Below, one piece after another: positions 44,064 through 53,137 of a stretch of DNA of 64,000 nucleotides. Positions within the stretch are counted from its first letter, which is position 1; the number at the start of each line of letters is the position of its first letter. The notes beneath the pieces are model-generated. The model saw only the letters and a program-made list of their open reading frames with translations. It was not told the origin of the DNA and searched no databases. The stretch comes from Gemmatimonadaceae bacterium (GTDB lineage Bacteria > Gemmatimonadota > Gemmatimonadetes > Gemmatimonadales > Gemmatimonadaceae), in NCBI GenBank assembly GCA_030835125.1, contig JAUQWM010000071.1, positions 17,857 through 81,856 of the forward strand, written 5' to 3'. The translations under genes and the position numbers were made by a program.

Positions 44064-47000
44064 ATGACCAGGTTTTCGTCCACGACCGGCCGGTTCCTGC
44101 TGGCCCTTGGCGCACTTGCCCCCTCGGTTGCGGGAGCCCAGGCCGCGGCCAGGCCACCCATGATGGCCTCGGTCGACACGGCGCTGTTGCGGGGCCTCGA
44201 CTACCGGCTGCTGGGCCATTCGCGCGGTGGCCGTGTCACGACGGTGACCGGGGTGCCTTCGCAGCCACGGACGTTCTACATGGGCGTTGCCAGCGGCGGG
44301 CTGTTCCGGACGACCGACGGTGGCCAGAACTGGGAACCGATCACGGACCACAAGGTGCCGGTGGCGTCGAGCGGCGACGTGGCGGTCGCGCTCTCGGACC
44401 CGAACGTGATCTACCTCGGCACCGGGTCGGACGGCGTGCGTTCGAACGTCTCCACCGGCCGAGGCGTCTACAAGACGACCGACGGCGGACGGACCTGGAG
44501 CTTCGCGGGCCTCTACAACGCCGGGCAGATCGGCGCGGTGCGCATCCATCCTTCCGACGCGAACACGGTCTGGGTGGCGGCCTATGGCGACATCTTCAAG
44601 CCTAACGTGGATCGGGGGATCTTCAAGACCACCGACGGCGGGCGGACGTGGAAGAAGACGCTCTACCTGAACGACAGCACCGGCGCGATGGATGTCGAGC
44701 TGCAGCCGGGCAACCCGAGCGTCGTCCTTGCCTGGATGAACCGGATCGAGCGCAAGCCGTGGTCGATCATCAGCGGCTCCCGCGAGGGTGGCCTGTTCCG
44801 CAGCACCGATGGCGGCGACACCTGGGTGCGCGTCCGGACCGGGCTGCCCTCGGCGATCATCGGCAAGGGGAATCTCGCGGTGACGGCGGCCAACCCGTCG
44901 CGGGTCTACGCCCTGGTCGAGGCCAAGCCGGGTGGCGGGCTCTATCGCTCGGATGACGCCGGCCTCACCTGGGCGCAGGTCAATGCCACGCCGGCGCTGG
45001 TGCAGCGCCCCTTCTACTACACCACGCTCGGGGCCGATCCGACCAACGCCGACGTGGTGTACGCCGGCGCCGAGGGCTTCTTCAAGTCGACCGATGGCGG
45101 GCGCACGATGGTGTCGATGCGCGTGCCGCACGGCGACAACCACGACATCTGGATCAACCCGAACGACGGGAACACGATGATCCAGTCGAACGACGGCGGC
45201 GCGAACGTCTCGTTCGACGGCGGCCGCACCTGGTCGACCCAGATGAACCAGGTCACGTCGGAGATCTACGGGGTGTGGACGGACAACGCCTTCCCCTACA
45301 AGCTCTACGGCGCGCAGCAGGACAACTCCACGTCGATCTACTCCAGCATCGCCAACCCCTTCGACCTGACCGCGTGGCGCACCGGCCCCGGGTGCGAGAC
45401 GGGCCCGATCATCCCGCACCCGAAGGACCCGAACATCGTCTACGGCAACTGCAAGGGGCAGTACGAGTACATGAGCATGGCCACCGGGCAGACGCGCTCG
45501 TACTGGATCGGCGGCCAGTCGCTGTACGGCAACGACGCGCGCGACCTGATCCTCCGCTTCCAGCGCACGACGCCGATGGCGACGTCGCCGCACGATCCCG
45601 ACATCCTCTACTACGGGTCGCAGCACCTGCACCGCACCCGCGACAAGGGCGTGACGTGGGAGACCATCTCGCCCGACCTCACGTGGAACCCGCCGCACGG
45701 GCAGGGCGGGAGCGGCGAGCCGATCACGCGCGACGTCACCGGCGAGGAGTTCTACAGCACGCTGTACGCGATCACCGAGTCACCGCAGGAGGCGGGCGTG
45801 ATCTGGACCGGGTCCAATGACGGGCCATTCCACCTCACGCGGGACAACGGGAAGACCTGGACCAACGTCACGCCGAAGGAGCTGGCGCCGGGCGGTCGTG
45901 TGGCGTGGATCGAGGCGTCGCCGCACCGCCGGGGCTCGGCGTACTTCGCCGTGTACCGCTACCTGCTGGGCGACTACGCGCCGTACCTGTACCGCACCGA
46001 CGACTACGGGCGCACCTGGACGCGCCTGACCGATGGCCGGAACGGCATCCCCGCCGACTGGCCGACGCGCGTGGTGCGCGAGGATCCCGACCGGGAAGGC
46101 CTGCTCTACGCCGGCACCGAGTTCGGGATGTTCATCTCGTTCGACAACGGCGCCCACTGGCAGCCGTTCCTCCAGAACATGCCTAACGTCCCGATCAACG
46201 ACATCCGGGTCTTCCGCAAGGACCTGATCGTGGCCACCCAGGGACGCGGCATCTGGATCCTCGACAACCTGTCGGCGCTGCACCAGATCACCCCGCAGGT
46301 GGCGGCCGGCCGGGCGCACCTGTACGCGGCCCGCGACGGATACCGCACGCGGGACGGCGCGAACATCCTGGGACCGATGGTCGAGTACTACCTCCCGTCC
46401 GCGTCGTCGGGGCCGGTGAAGATCGACATCCTCGACGCGAGCGGCGCGATGGTGAACTCGTACAACAGCGAGACGCCGGTGGGCGCGGGTCGCGGCGGGC
46501 GCGGCGGACGTGGCGGTGGTGGGGCCGCGCCCGACGACCCGGACATGCCGGTCGGCCGCGGGCGGGGCGGAGCAGCACCGCCGCGGGTGACGAAGGACGC
46601 CGGCCACAATCGCTTCACCTGGGACGTGCGGCATTCGTCGGCACTGGCCGCTCCCCCGGGTCGGTACACGGCGCGCGTGGCCATCGGCCGCGACACCATG
46701 ACGACGGCGCTGAACGTGCTGATCGACCCGCGCCTCGCCACCGAGGGCGTCACCGCCGCGGATCTCAGGGAGCAGTTCGAGCACAACTTCCGCATGCGCG
46801 AGATGGTGGCGGAGGTGGGCCGCGTCAGGCAGCGGATCCAGGGTGCGACGTCGCGGCTCCAGAACGCGACCGGCGCTGCGGCGGACACGCTGGCGAAGCT
46901 CCGTGCCGTCTCCGCCAAGGTGGAAACGGAAGCGGTTCGCTATGGCCGGCCCGGCATCCAGCAGCAGATCAGCTACCTGGCGGGGATGACCAGCGGTGCG

Positions 47001-47105
47001 GACCAGAAGATCGGCCGGGACGCGATCGCCCGCCACCTGGTCCTGCGCAAGGAACTGGACGCAATCAAGGCGGAACTGGATCGGATCCTCGGGCCGATCA
47101 TGTGA
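44064..47105 (+). CDS. Exported VPS10/sortilin-like BNR-repeat protein (copy 2)
   Basis: A 1013-residue exported paralog of the 29324 protein. Signal peptide to about 29. Asp-box and BNR units recur: GGLFRTTDGGQNW, GRGVYKTTDGGRTW, RGIFKTTDGGRTWKKT, GGLYRSDDAG. The C-terminal part carries a Gly/Arg-rich low-complexity stretch around residue 820 (GRGGRGGRGGGGAAPDDP) absent from copy 1, then a sandwich-like segment and a helical end. Two GCCTAAC motifs (44600, 46181) encode Pro-Asn here. Copies 1 and 2 share overall plan but differ in the linker, so they are old paralogs. Annotation as glycosyl hydrolase in databases is not supported by visible active-site residues. Confidence 0.85.
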   Translation: MTRFSSTTGRFLLALGALAPSVAGAQAAARPPMMASVDTALLRGLDYRLLGHSRGGRVTTVTGVPSQPRTFYMGVASGGLFRTTDGGQNWEPITDHKVPVASSGDVAVALSDPNVIYLGTGSDGVRSNVSTGRGVYKTTDGGRTWSFAGLYNAGQIGAVRIHPSDANTVWVAAYGDIFKPNVDRGIFKTTDGGRTWKKTLYLNDSTGAMDVELQPGNPSVVLAWMNRIERKPWSIISGSREGGLFRSTDGGDTWVRVRTGLPSAIIGKGNLAVTAANPSRVYALVEAKPGGGLYRSDDAGLTWAQVNATPALVQRPFYYTTLGADPTNADVVYAGAEGFFKSTDGGRTMVSMRVPHGDNHDIWINPNDGNTMIQSNDGGANVSFDGGRTWSTQMNQVTSEIYGVWTDNAFPYKLYGAQQDNSTSIYSSIANPFDLTAWRTGPGCETGPIIPHPKDPNIVYGNCKGQYEYMSMATGQTRSYWIGGQSLYGNDARDLILRFQRTTPMATSPHDPDILYYGSQHLHRTRDKGVTWETISPDLTWNPPHGQGGSGEPITRDVTGEEFYSTLYAITESPQEAGVIWTGSNDGPFHLTRDNGKTWTNVTPKELAPGGRVAWIEASPHRRGSAYFAVYRYLLGDYAPYLYRTDDYGRTWTRLTDGRNGIPADWPTRVVREDPDREGLLYAGTEFGMFISFDNGAHWQPFLQNMPNVPINDIRVFRKDLIVATQGRGIWILDNLSALHQITPQVAAGRAHLYAARDGYRTRDGANILGPMVEYYLPSASSGPVKIDILDASGAMVNSYNSETPVGAGRGGRGGRGGGGAAPDDPDMPVGRGRGGAAPPRVTKDAGHNRFTWDVRHSSALAAPPGRYTARVAIGRDTMTTALNVLIDPRLATEGVTAADLREQFEHNFRMREMVAEVGRVRQRIQGATSRLQNATGAAADTLAKLRAVSAKVETEAVRYGRPGIQQQISYLAGMTSGADQKIGRDAIARHLVLRKELDAIKAELDRILGPIM

Positions 47106-47120
47106 AACGGGAGATCGGCG

Positions 47121-48113
47121 ATGGGAGGATCCTCCGGAGCCAGTGACGCTTCCGTGCTGACACTGACCCTGCCGGACTTCGAGGCGGCGCGCGCCCGGAT
47201 CGACGCGAACATCAGGCGCACGCCGCTCCTCACGTCGCGCCAGCTTGATGCGCTGACGGGATTCGACGTCCGCATGAAGGCGGAAATGTTCCAGCGCGTC
47301 GGCTCGTACAAGATCCGCGGTCCGCTGAACAAGTTCGCCCTCATGCCTGACGAGCAGAAGCGACGCGGGGTCGTCTGCTCGTCGGCGGGCAACCATGCGC
47401 AGGGAGTCGCGCTGGCCGCGCAGCTGCACGGCATCCGCGCGGTCGTCTGCATGGCGGAGAACGCGACGCCGGCGAAGGTGGCCGCCACCCGCGGCTACGG
47501 CGCGGAAGTCGTCCTCCACGGCACGATCTGGGACGAGGCCAACGAGAAGGCGAAGGAGCTGGTGCGTGAGCAGGGCCTGACCTACGTGCACCCGTTCGAC
47601 GACGCGGAACTCATCGCGGGACAGGGCACGCTGGGCCTGGAGATCGTGCAGGACTGGCCGTCGGTCGACGCGATCGTGGTCCCGATCGGCGGCGGCGGGT
47701 TGATCTCCGGCGTGTCGATGGTGGCCAGGAGCTTCAACCCGAAGATCCGCGTCATCGGTGTCGAGTCCTCGGACGGGCCGGCGATGCAGCGGAGTGTCGC
47801 TGCCGGCAGGCTCGAGACGATCGACTGTCGCACGGTGATCGACGGGCTGCGCGTGAAGCGGGTGGGGGAGCTCAACTTCTCCGTGGTCCAGCGCTTTGTC
47901 GACGAGATCGTGACCCTGCCGGATCGCGAGATCTTCGACGCCGTGCTCTGGGTGATGGAACGCTGCAAGCTCGTGGTGGAGGGTGCGGCGGCGGCGCCGG
48001 TGGGCGCGCTGCTGCACGGGTTGGTCAAGCTGCCGGCGGGCTCACGGGTCGCGGTGGTGTTGTCGGGCGGGAACGTGAACCTGGACCAGTTGCGTGGGAA
48101 AGGGTGGAATTAG
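47121..48113 (+). CDS. Threonine/serine dehydratase-like PLP enzyme
   Basis: A 330-residue PLP enzyme of fold type II, most like catabolic threonine dehydratase or serine racemase. The PLP lysine is Lys64 in GSYKIRGP; the cofactor phosphate loop is GGGGLISG; the Asn-rich region CSSAGNHAQGVALAA and the C-terminal ALLHG segment fit. Length is that of the single-domain (non-ACT) form, so it is unlikely to be feedback-inhibited by isoleucine. It would deaminate threonine to 2-oxobutyrate or serine to pyruvate. It starts 15 bases after the sortilin-like stop, so it may share its transcript. A heptamer array follows its stop. Confidence 0.85.
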   Translation: MGGSSGASDASVLTLTLPDFEAARARIDANIRRTPLLTSRQLDALTGFDVRMKAEMFQRVGSYKIRGPLNKFALMPDEQKRRGVVCSSAGNHAQGVALAAQLHGIRAVVCMAENATPAKVAATRGYGAEVVLHGTIWDEANEKAKELVREQGLTYVHPFDDAELIAGQGTLGLEIVQDWPSVDAIVVPIGGGGLISGVSMVARSFNPKIRVIGVESSDGPAMQRSVAAGRLETIDCRTVIDGLRVKRVGELNFSVVQRFVDEIVTLPDREIFDAVLWVMERCKLVVEGAAAAPVGALLHGLVKLPAGSRVAVVLSGGNVNLDQLRGKGWN

Positions 48114-48121
48114 CGCTGATT

Positions 48122-48149
48122 GCAGATTGCCGATTGCGGAGTGCAGATC
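48122..48149 (+). repeat. Heptamer array, 4 units, 8 bases after a stop codon
   Basis: Units GCAGATT, GCCGATT, GCGGAGT, GCAGATC follow the dehydratase stop, framed by GCTGAT and ATCAGC, a 6-bp inverted repeat that might close a hairpin. Single-arm array; more decayed than the others. Confidence 0.7.
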
Positions 48150-48172
48150 GAAGGATCAGCTACGGGGGTTGC

Positions 48173-49735
48173 ATGAGAGGTGCCGTGGTTGCCGCAGGCC
48201 TCATTCTCCATGTCATCTCGGCATCCGCGGGTGCACAGGCAGCTGCACCGGGGCGCGATGCTGGCTCGGGAATCGTCGTCGGCCTCGAGTACGCGCTCCT
48301 CGACAACGCACCACTCGTGAAGGGCATGGCTGCGGCGTTCGCCGAGACGGGCATGCCGGGCATGAAGCACTACGTCGAGGCGGTGCAGTGGGGAGAAATG
48401 CAGAAGGGCCCGACCGCTCCGATCGTCTTCACGAAGTTCGACTGGTTCGTCGCCGAGTACCAGAAGGTGGGCTTCACCGAACTCACCATCGCCCTCAAGC
48501 CGCACAGCGGGTGGGCGTCGAAGCAGGTGGGCCGCCTGCGCAGCACGAACGCGACGCCACGACCGGAGTACCGGGATCATTTCTCGCGCTGGGTCGAGGC
48601 GGTGGTCGAGCGATACGATGGGGACGGCGTCAACGACATGCCGGGGCTCCGCTGGCCGGTGCGGCACGTGGAAATCGGCAATGAGTTCTCCAGCTATCAG
48701 CCGGAGCCGGTCGCCGAATACCTCGAGACGCTGAAGCTCGCGTACGCGGCGGCGCACCGCGCGTTTCCGCAGGTGCTGGTCGCGCACGCGGCATTCCTCG
48801 TGACGCCCGTCAACATGGACGTCGCCAATCCTCGCGACTACGACACGGCCTGGCGGACGACGCGCATCGTCGACAGGACGCACGGCCTGGCCGACATGCG
48901 CGCGGTGCTGGACCACCCGGAACTCTTCGACGTCATCAACCTGCACAACCTGGGCGACCCGTACGAGATCGAGCACCTGGTGAAGTGGCTGCAGTTCGAG
49001 ACGGGGAAGCGCGGCTACCGCAAACCGGTCATCATCTCCGACACCATGCCCACGTCATACGCCGGCTGGGGTGGCGCCACGACCTGCAAGGGGATCGGCC
49101 TGGCCGTGATGATCCCGCCGGCGAAGGAAGCCGATCGGTGCCGCCTCGCCGCGTACTTCACGAAGATGGTCAACGCGGACAAGGCCATCGTGGCGTGGAC
49201 CCGCGGGTTCGTGGCGGCGGACCACGTGCAGCGCGTGGTCATCGCGGCCGAGCAGGGCATCGAGGTGATCAACCTCTCGTTCGTGGCCGACATCGGCTTC
49301 GCCACCAGCAAGGCGTTTCGCGCCGGCAGCGGTATCGCGGCGTGGGCGGGAGCGCTGCGCGTCGACTACCGGTCCGGGCGCGTGCTCGAGAAGTACCCGC
49401 TGTACCACGCGATCGGGCAACTGATGGGGCACCTGCAGGGCTATCGGTCGGTCGCGCGGGTGCCGATGCTCGATCCGCGGGCGCGCGTCTATCGCATCGA
49501 GAAACCGGGTGGCGTGGTGTACGTCGCCTGGCGGGATCCGAAGGGCGTGCTGCTCCCGGAAGACGGAGCGCCGGCCTCTGACGTCGACCTTCCGCTCGAG
49601 GGGGCGCAGGCGGCCGTAGAGCCAGTCATCACCGCCATCGGGTCATCGACGCCGCAGCCCGTCTCCCAGCCGCTTGTCGGCGGGCGGCTGCGGCTTCGGC
49701 TGACGCACACGCCGGTCTACGTTGTCCCGAGGTAA
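48173..49735 (+). CDS. Exported glycoside-hydrolase-like TIM-barrel protein
   Basis: A 520-residue exported protein with a probable TIM-barrel of GH5/GH39 type. Signal peptide to about 22. The acid/base signature EIGNE is at residues 167-171 (RHVEIGNEFSSYQ). The usual second Glu at the end of strand seven is not clear: the candidate region reads KPVIISDTMPTSYAGWGG with Asp instead. C-terminal residues 410-520 form a small beta domain. It could be a hydrolase with a changed nucleophile or a catalytically dead sugar-binding protein. It stands 5 bases before the amidohydrolase-VCBS fusion. Confidence 0.65.
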   Translation: MRGAVVAAGLILHVISASAGAQAAAPGRDAGSGIVVGLEYALLDNAPLVKGMAAAFAETGMPGMKHYVEAVQWGEMQKGPTAPIVFTKFDWFVAEYQKVGFTELTIALKPHSGWASKQVGRLRSTNATPRPEYRDHFSRWVEAVVERYDGDGVNDMPGLRWPVRHVEIGNEFSSYQPEPVAEYLETLKLAYAAAHRAFPQVLVAHAAFLVTPVNMDVANPRDYDTAWRTTRIVDRTHGLADMRAVLDHPELFDVINLHNLGDPYEIEHLVKWLQFETGKRGYRKPVIISDTMPTSYAGWGGATTCKGIGLAVMIPPAKEADRCRLAAYFTKMVNADKAIVAWTRGFVAADHVQRVVIAAEQGIEVINLSFVADIGFATSKAFRAGSGIAAWAGALRVDYRSGRVLEKYPLYHAIGQLMGHLQGYRSVARVPMLDPRARVYRIEKPGGVVYVAWRDPKGVLLPEDGAPASDVDLPLEGAQAAVEPVITAIGSSTPQPVSQPLVGGRLRLRLTHTPVYVVPR

Positions 49736-49739
49736 CGCC

Positions 49740-52367
49740 ATGCATCGTGCGGCAGGGCTGGCATTGCTGGCCTCGGCGCTCATGGCGCCGGCACGGCCGC
49801 AACAACAGGCAACCGCGGTCATCCATGCCGGCACGCTGATTGACGGCAAGGGAGCAGTGCGTCATGACGTCCTGGTCGTGGTTCGCGGCTCGCGAATCGA
49901 GCGCGTCATCGGCGCGGCCGGCGCCGGGATTCCCATTACGCACGACCTGTCGCGATACACGTTGCTGCCGGGCCTGATCGACACGCACGTCCACATGGAC
50001 TCGCACTTCGGACCAGACGGGCGCGCCACGAACGATGGCGAAACGCCGGCGCAACGTGCGTACGCCATCGCACAGAACGCCTACGCCACCCTGATGGCCG
50101 GCTATACCACCGTCCAGAGCCTGGGTTCGCCCTCGGATACGGCGATCCGGGCGGCGATCGAGCGCGGGGACGCCAAGGGCCCCCGCATCCTGTCATCGCT
50201 CGGGTCCTTCAGCGACACCAGCCGCACCCCGGAACAGGTGCGGGAATGGGTGAGGCAGTCGGTCGCGCGCGGCGCCGACGTCATCAAGGTCTTCGCCTCG
50301 AAAAGCATCCGCGAGGGAGGAGGCCAGACGTTGTCGATGGCCCAGATCACCGCGGCCTGCACCGAGGCGCGCCGCCTGGGCAAGCGCAGCTGGGTCCATG
50401 CCCACGCCGCCTCGGCGGTGCGAGACGCCGCCAACGCCGGCTGCTGGGCGGTGACGCACGGAAGCCAGGTGACGGACGCCGAGCTGCGGCTGATGGCGCT
50501 GAAAGGGACGTACTTCGAGCCGAACATAGGCCTGGTGTCCCAGAACTACATCGAGAACAAGGCTCGCTTTCTCGGCATCGGGAACTACGACGAAGCAGGG
50601 TTCCGCTTCATGGAGGAGGGCATCCCTCGCAAGCTCGACGTGTTCCAGCGCGCCCGCCGTACCCGGCTACTGCGGCTGATCTCCGGGACCGATGCCACGG
50701 CCGGCGCGCACGGACAGAACGCCCGTGAGGTCACGTACCGTGTGCAGGTTGGCGGCCAGCCGGCCATCGATGCCCTCAGTGCGATCACCAGGGTCGCGTC
50801 GCAGGCGCTGGGCCTCGAGCGGGAAGTCGGGACGGTGTCACCGGGGCTCGAGGCGGACCTCGTTGCGGTGGACGGCGATCCCCTGCGGGATATCGAAGCG
50901 CTGCGCCGCGTGGTGTTCGTGATGAAAGGCGGCGTGGTCCAGCGGGATGTCCCGCCGGCCTTCGACCTGCCGCACGAAGAGGTGTTCGCGACCGGCACGA
51001 CGCTCACCAATGCCTTCGCGGATTACGACGCCGATGGTGACGTCGACTTCTTCGTCGGATTCAACGGCCTGCCTAACAGGTTGTACCGCAACGACGGCGG
51101 AGCGTTCACCGATGCCGGCCCGGAGGCCGGCGTGGCCGACACGCGGGCGACCCGGTCCGCCGCCTGGGGCGACTACGATGCCGATGGCGATCCCGACCTG
51201 CTGGTCGGCTTTGCTCCCGGGAGTGCATCCATCCTCAAGCTCTACCTCAATGAAGCGGGGCGATTCGTCGACGTGACCTCGGCAACGGGACTCTCGAGGG
51301 ATTCGGGCGCCGTCAGGCAGTTCTCCTGGGTCGACATCGACAACGACAGTGATCTCGACCTGTTCGTGGCGCTGCGCGACCGGCCGAACGCCATGTATCG
51401 CAACGACGGCGGTCGCTTCACCGAGGTCGCGGGCCCGATCGGCCTCGCGGACCCGCGTCGCAGCGTCGGCGCGGTCTGGTTCGACGCCGACGAGGACGGG
51501 GACCTGGACCTCTACGTCGCCAACCAGGACGGCGACGCCAACGGCCTGTTCCGAAACGATGGCGGTCGCTTCACCGACGTCGCCGAGGCGTCCGGTGCCG
51601 CCTGGGGCGGTCGGCTTCCAGGAGCAGTCGCCAACGGCACCGTCCGGCCGTGTGTCGCCGACGTGGACGGTGACGGCAGGCTCGACCTGTTCAACGCGAA
51701 CTACGGACGCAACGGCCTTCTCCTGAACCGTGGGCAGGGGAGGTTCGAGGATGCCTCAAAGGCCTGGGGCGTGGACGTGGATGCTCGTTTCGATGCCTGC
51801 GCGTTCTCCGACTTCGACCACGACGGACGCATCGACCTGTACGTGAACGGGACCGTCACGGGCGGCATCAGCTATCGGGACGTGCTGTACCGCAACACGG
51901 GCACCGCATTCGTGGAAGTCACGCCCGCGAGCGTGGTCCAGTTGCAGGCGGACCATGGGGTCCAGTGGGCCGATGTCGACGGGGACGGCGACGAGGACCT
52001 TTCCCTGACGGGTGTTCGGACCGACGGGATGCACCAGATCCTCCGGAACAACCTCATCGAGGACGTCGCGGCGCGCTCCATCAAGGTCAGGGTCCTGGAC
52101 GCCAACGGCCGTGCCACGCGCGCCGGCGCCGAGGTGCGAGTCTACGCCGCAGGCACCCGCCGCCTGCTGGCGACGCGGCTGGTCGACACGGGCTCCGGCT
52201 ACAATGCGCAGAACGACATGGCGGTGCAGGTGGGCCTGCCGTCGACCGGCCTGGTGGACGTCGAAGTGACATGGCCGGGATCCGGGAGGCGTGCCGTCAC
52301 GCAGGTGCACAGCGTACGCATGGGCGAGGCCTCGACCAACCCGATCGTGGTTCGCATGACGCCTTGA
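49740..52367 (+). CDS. Amidohydrolase fused to VCBS/FG-GAP repeats and an UnbV-like tail
   Basis: An 875-residue exported fusion. After a signal peptide (to about 20) comes an amidohydrolase barrel (about 28-400) with HVHMDSHF (HxH metal site near 82-84), WVHAHAASAVRDA, VTHGSQVTD and ISGTDATAG (late Asp). A VCBS/FG-GAP region (about 405-755) then shows repeats of the type NDGGAFTD, DYDADGDPDLLV, DIDNDSDLDLFV and DADEDGDLDLYV, ending with an ASPIC/UnbV-like domain (SIKVRVLDANGRATRAGAEV). FG-GAP repeats bind calcium and form a propeller. Start: ATG 49740 has GAGG upstream; TTG 49722 is less likely. The amidohydrolase-propeller fusion is unusual and I know of no named case. Confidence 0.8.
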   Translation: MHRAAGLALLASALMAPARPQQQATAVIHAGTLIDGKGAVRHDVLVVVRGSRIERVIGAAGAGIPITHDLSRYTLLPGLIDTHVHMDSHFGPDGRATNDGETPAQRAYAIAQNAYATLMAGYTTVQSLGSPSDTAIRAAIERGDAKGPRILSSLGSFSDTSRTPEQVREWVRQSVARGADVIKVFASKSIREGGGQTLSMAQITAACTEARRLGKRSWVHAHAASAVRDAANAGCWAVTHGSQVTDAELRLMALKGTYFEPNIGLVSQNYIENKARFLGIGNYDEAGFRFMEEGIPRKLDVFQRARRTRLLRLISGTDATAGAHGQNAREVTYRVQVGGQPAIDALSAITRVASQALGLEREVGTVSPGLEADLVAVDGDPLRDIEALRRVVFVMKGGVVQRDVPPAFDLPHEEVFATGTTLTNAFADYDADGDVDFFVGFNGLPNRLYRNDGGAFTDAGPEAGVADTRATRSAAWGDYDADGDPDLLVGFAPGSASILKLYLNEAGRFVDVTSATGLSRDSGAVRQFSWVDIDNDSDLDLFVALRDRPNAMYRNDGGRFTEVAGPIGLADPRRSVGAVWFDADEDGDLDLYVANQDGDANGLFRNDGGRFTDVAEASGAAWGGRLPGAVANGTVRPCVADVDGDGRLDLFNANYGRNGLLLNRGQGRFEDASKAWGVDVDARFDACAFSDFDHDGRIDLYVNGTVTGGISYRDVLYRNTGTAFVEVTPASVVQLQADHGVQWADVDGDGDEDLSLTGVRTDGMHQILRNNLIEDVAARSIKVRVLDANGRATRAGAEVRVYAAGTRRLLATRLVDTGSGYNAQNDMAVQVGLPSTGLVDVEVTWPGSGRRAVTQVHSVRMGEASTNPIVVRMTP

Positions 52368-52453
52368 CCTCGATCCCACAGAGTCGCATTCAACTGACGC
52401 GAGTCCTCGTGAAACCACCGCGGCCTGAGCGCCGCAGCAACCCAGGGAGAATC

Positions 52454-53041
52454 ATGATGAGACGGATCCTGGCCGGCACCATTGGGATGGCGATCCTGGC
52501 GACGGCATCGCACGCCGCCTGCGCGCAGACAGCGGCATTCCGCTTCGACGGCCGTCCGGAATTCAAGGAAGGGAAGGCGCTCGGCTATTTCATCTGGCGA
52601 GAGGGAGACACCTGGAAGCTCCGCTGGACGACCTTCGGCGCCGAGCACCGTTTCAGTGGTCGCGTGGTCATCGAGGGCGGGCAGGTTGCATCGTTCAAGC
52701 GGATCGATGTCGACGAGGAACGGAAGGTGATCCGTCCCGGGACGAGGTCGACGGTCGTGCGGGGACCGCGCGGCCGAGTCCGGACAGTGCGCCCGGGTCG
52801 CGCACCGGTGGTCGCCGAGCGTACCGAGGACAAGATCGAGCAGGAGAACGAGCAGACCATTCAATGGCTCACCCAGACGGACGATGACATCGACGGCATC
52901 GACTTCAAGGTGACCGACCCCACCACGGTGATCCGCTTCAACCTCATGATCGATGGCGAGGCGAAGCCGGCCGAAGTCGAGGTCGGGAAGGAGAACTTCA
53001 AGCCGAACGAGAATCCGGTGCGGGCGCGAGTGAAACTCTAG
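52454..53041 (+). CDS. Exported protein of unknown function
   Basis: A 195-residue exported protein. Signal peptide to about 25 (ATASHAACAQ). The N-terminal half is a small beta domain (FRFDGRPEFKEGKALGYFIWREGDTWKLRW, written in part), a basic linker with RGPRGRVRTVRPGRAPVV follows, and the C-terminal part (FKVTDPTTVIRFNLMIDGEAKPAEVEVGKENF) is a beta unit. No family is recognised. AGGGAGA precedes ATG 52454. A heptamer array starts at its stop codon. Confidence 0.7.
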   Translation: MMRRILAGTIGMAILATASHAACAQTAAFRFDGRPEFKEGKALGYFIWREGDTWKLRWTTFGAEHRFSGRVVIEGGQVASFKRIDVDEERKVIRPGTRSTVVRGPRGRVRTVRPGRAPVVAERTEDKIEQENEQTIQWLTQTDDDIDGIDFKVTDPTTVIRFNLMIDGEAKPAEVEVGKENFKPNENPVRARVKL

Positions 53042-53044
53042 AGT

Positions 53045-53086
53045 GCAGAGTGCAGAGTGCAGATTGCAGATTGCAGATTGCAGAGC
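53045..53086 (+). repeat. Heptamer array, 6 units, 3 bases after a stop codon
   Basis: Units GCAGAGT, GCAGAGT, GCAGATT, GCAGATT, GCAGATT, GCAGAGC. It ends with a GCGTAAAG-like tail similar to the unit at 32572. No facing arm is seen, unlike the pairs at 8.3 and 27.3 kb. Confidence 0.85.
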
Positions 53087-53137
53087 GTAAAGAGGATCTC
53101 GCGGAGGGGCTGAACGGGGCGCAGCTTCTCTGACCTG

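Noticed and set aside
43449..48017. Two overlapping antisense ORFs over 700 codons each
   Set aside because: They cross several well-supported plus-strand genes and contain no domain or signal.
53045..53086. Hairpin terminator formed by the heptamer array
   Set aside because: No facing reverse-complement arm is seen nearby, so a stem cannot be claimed for this single array.
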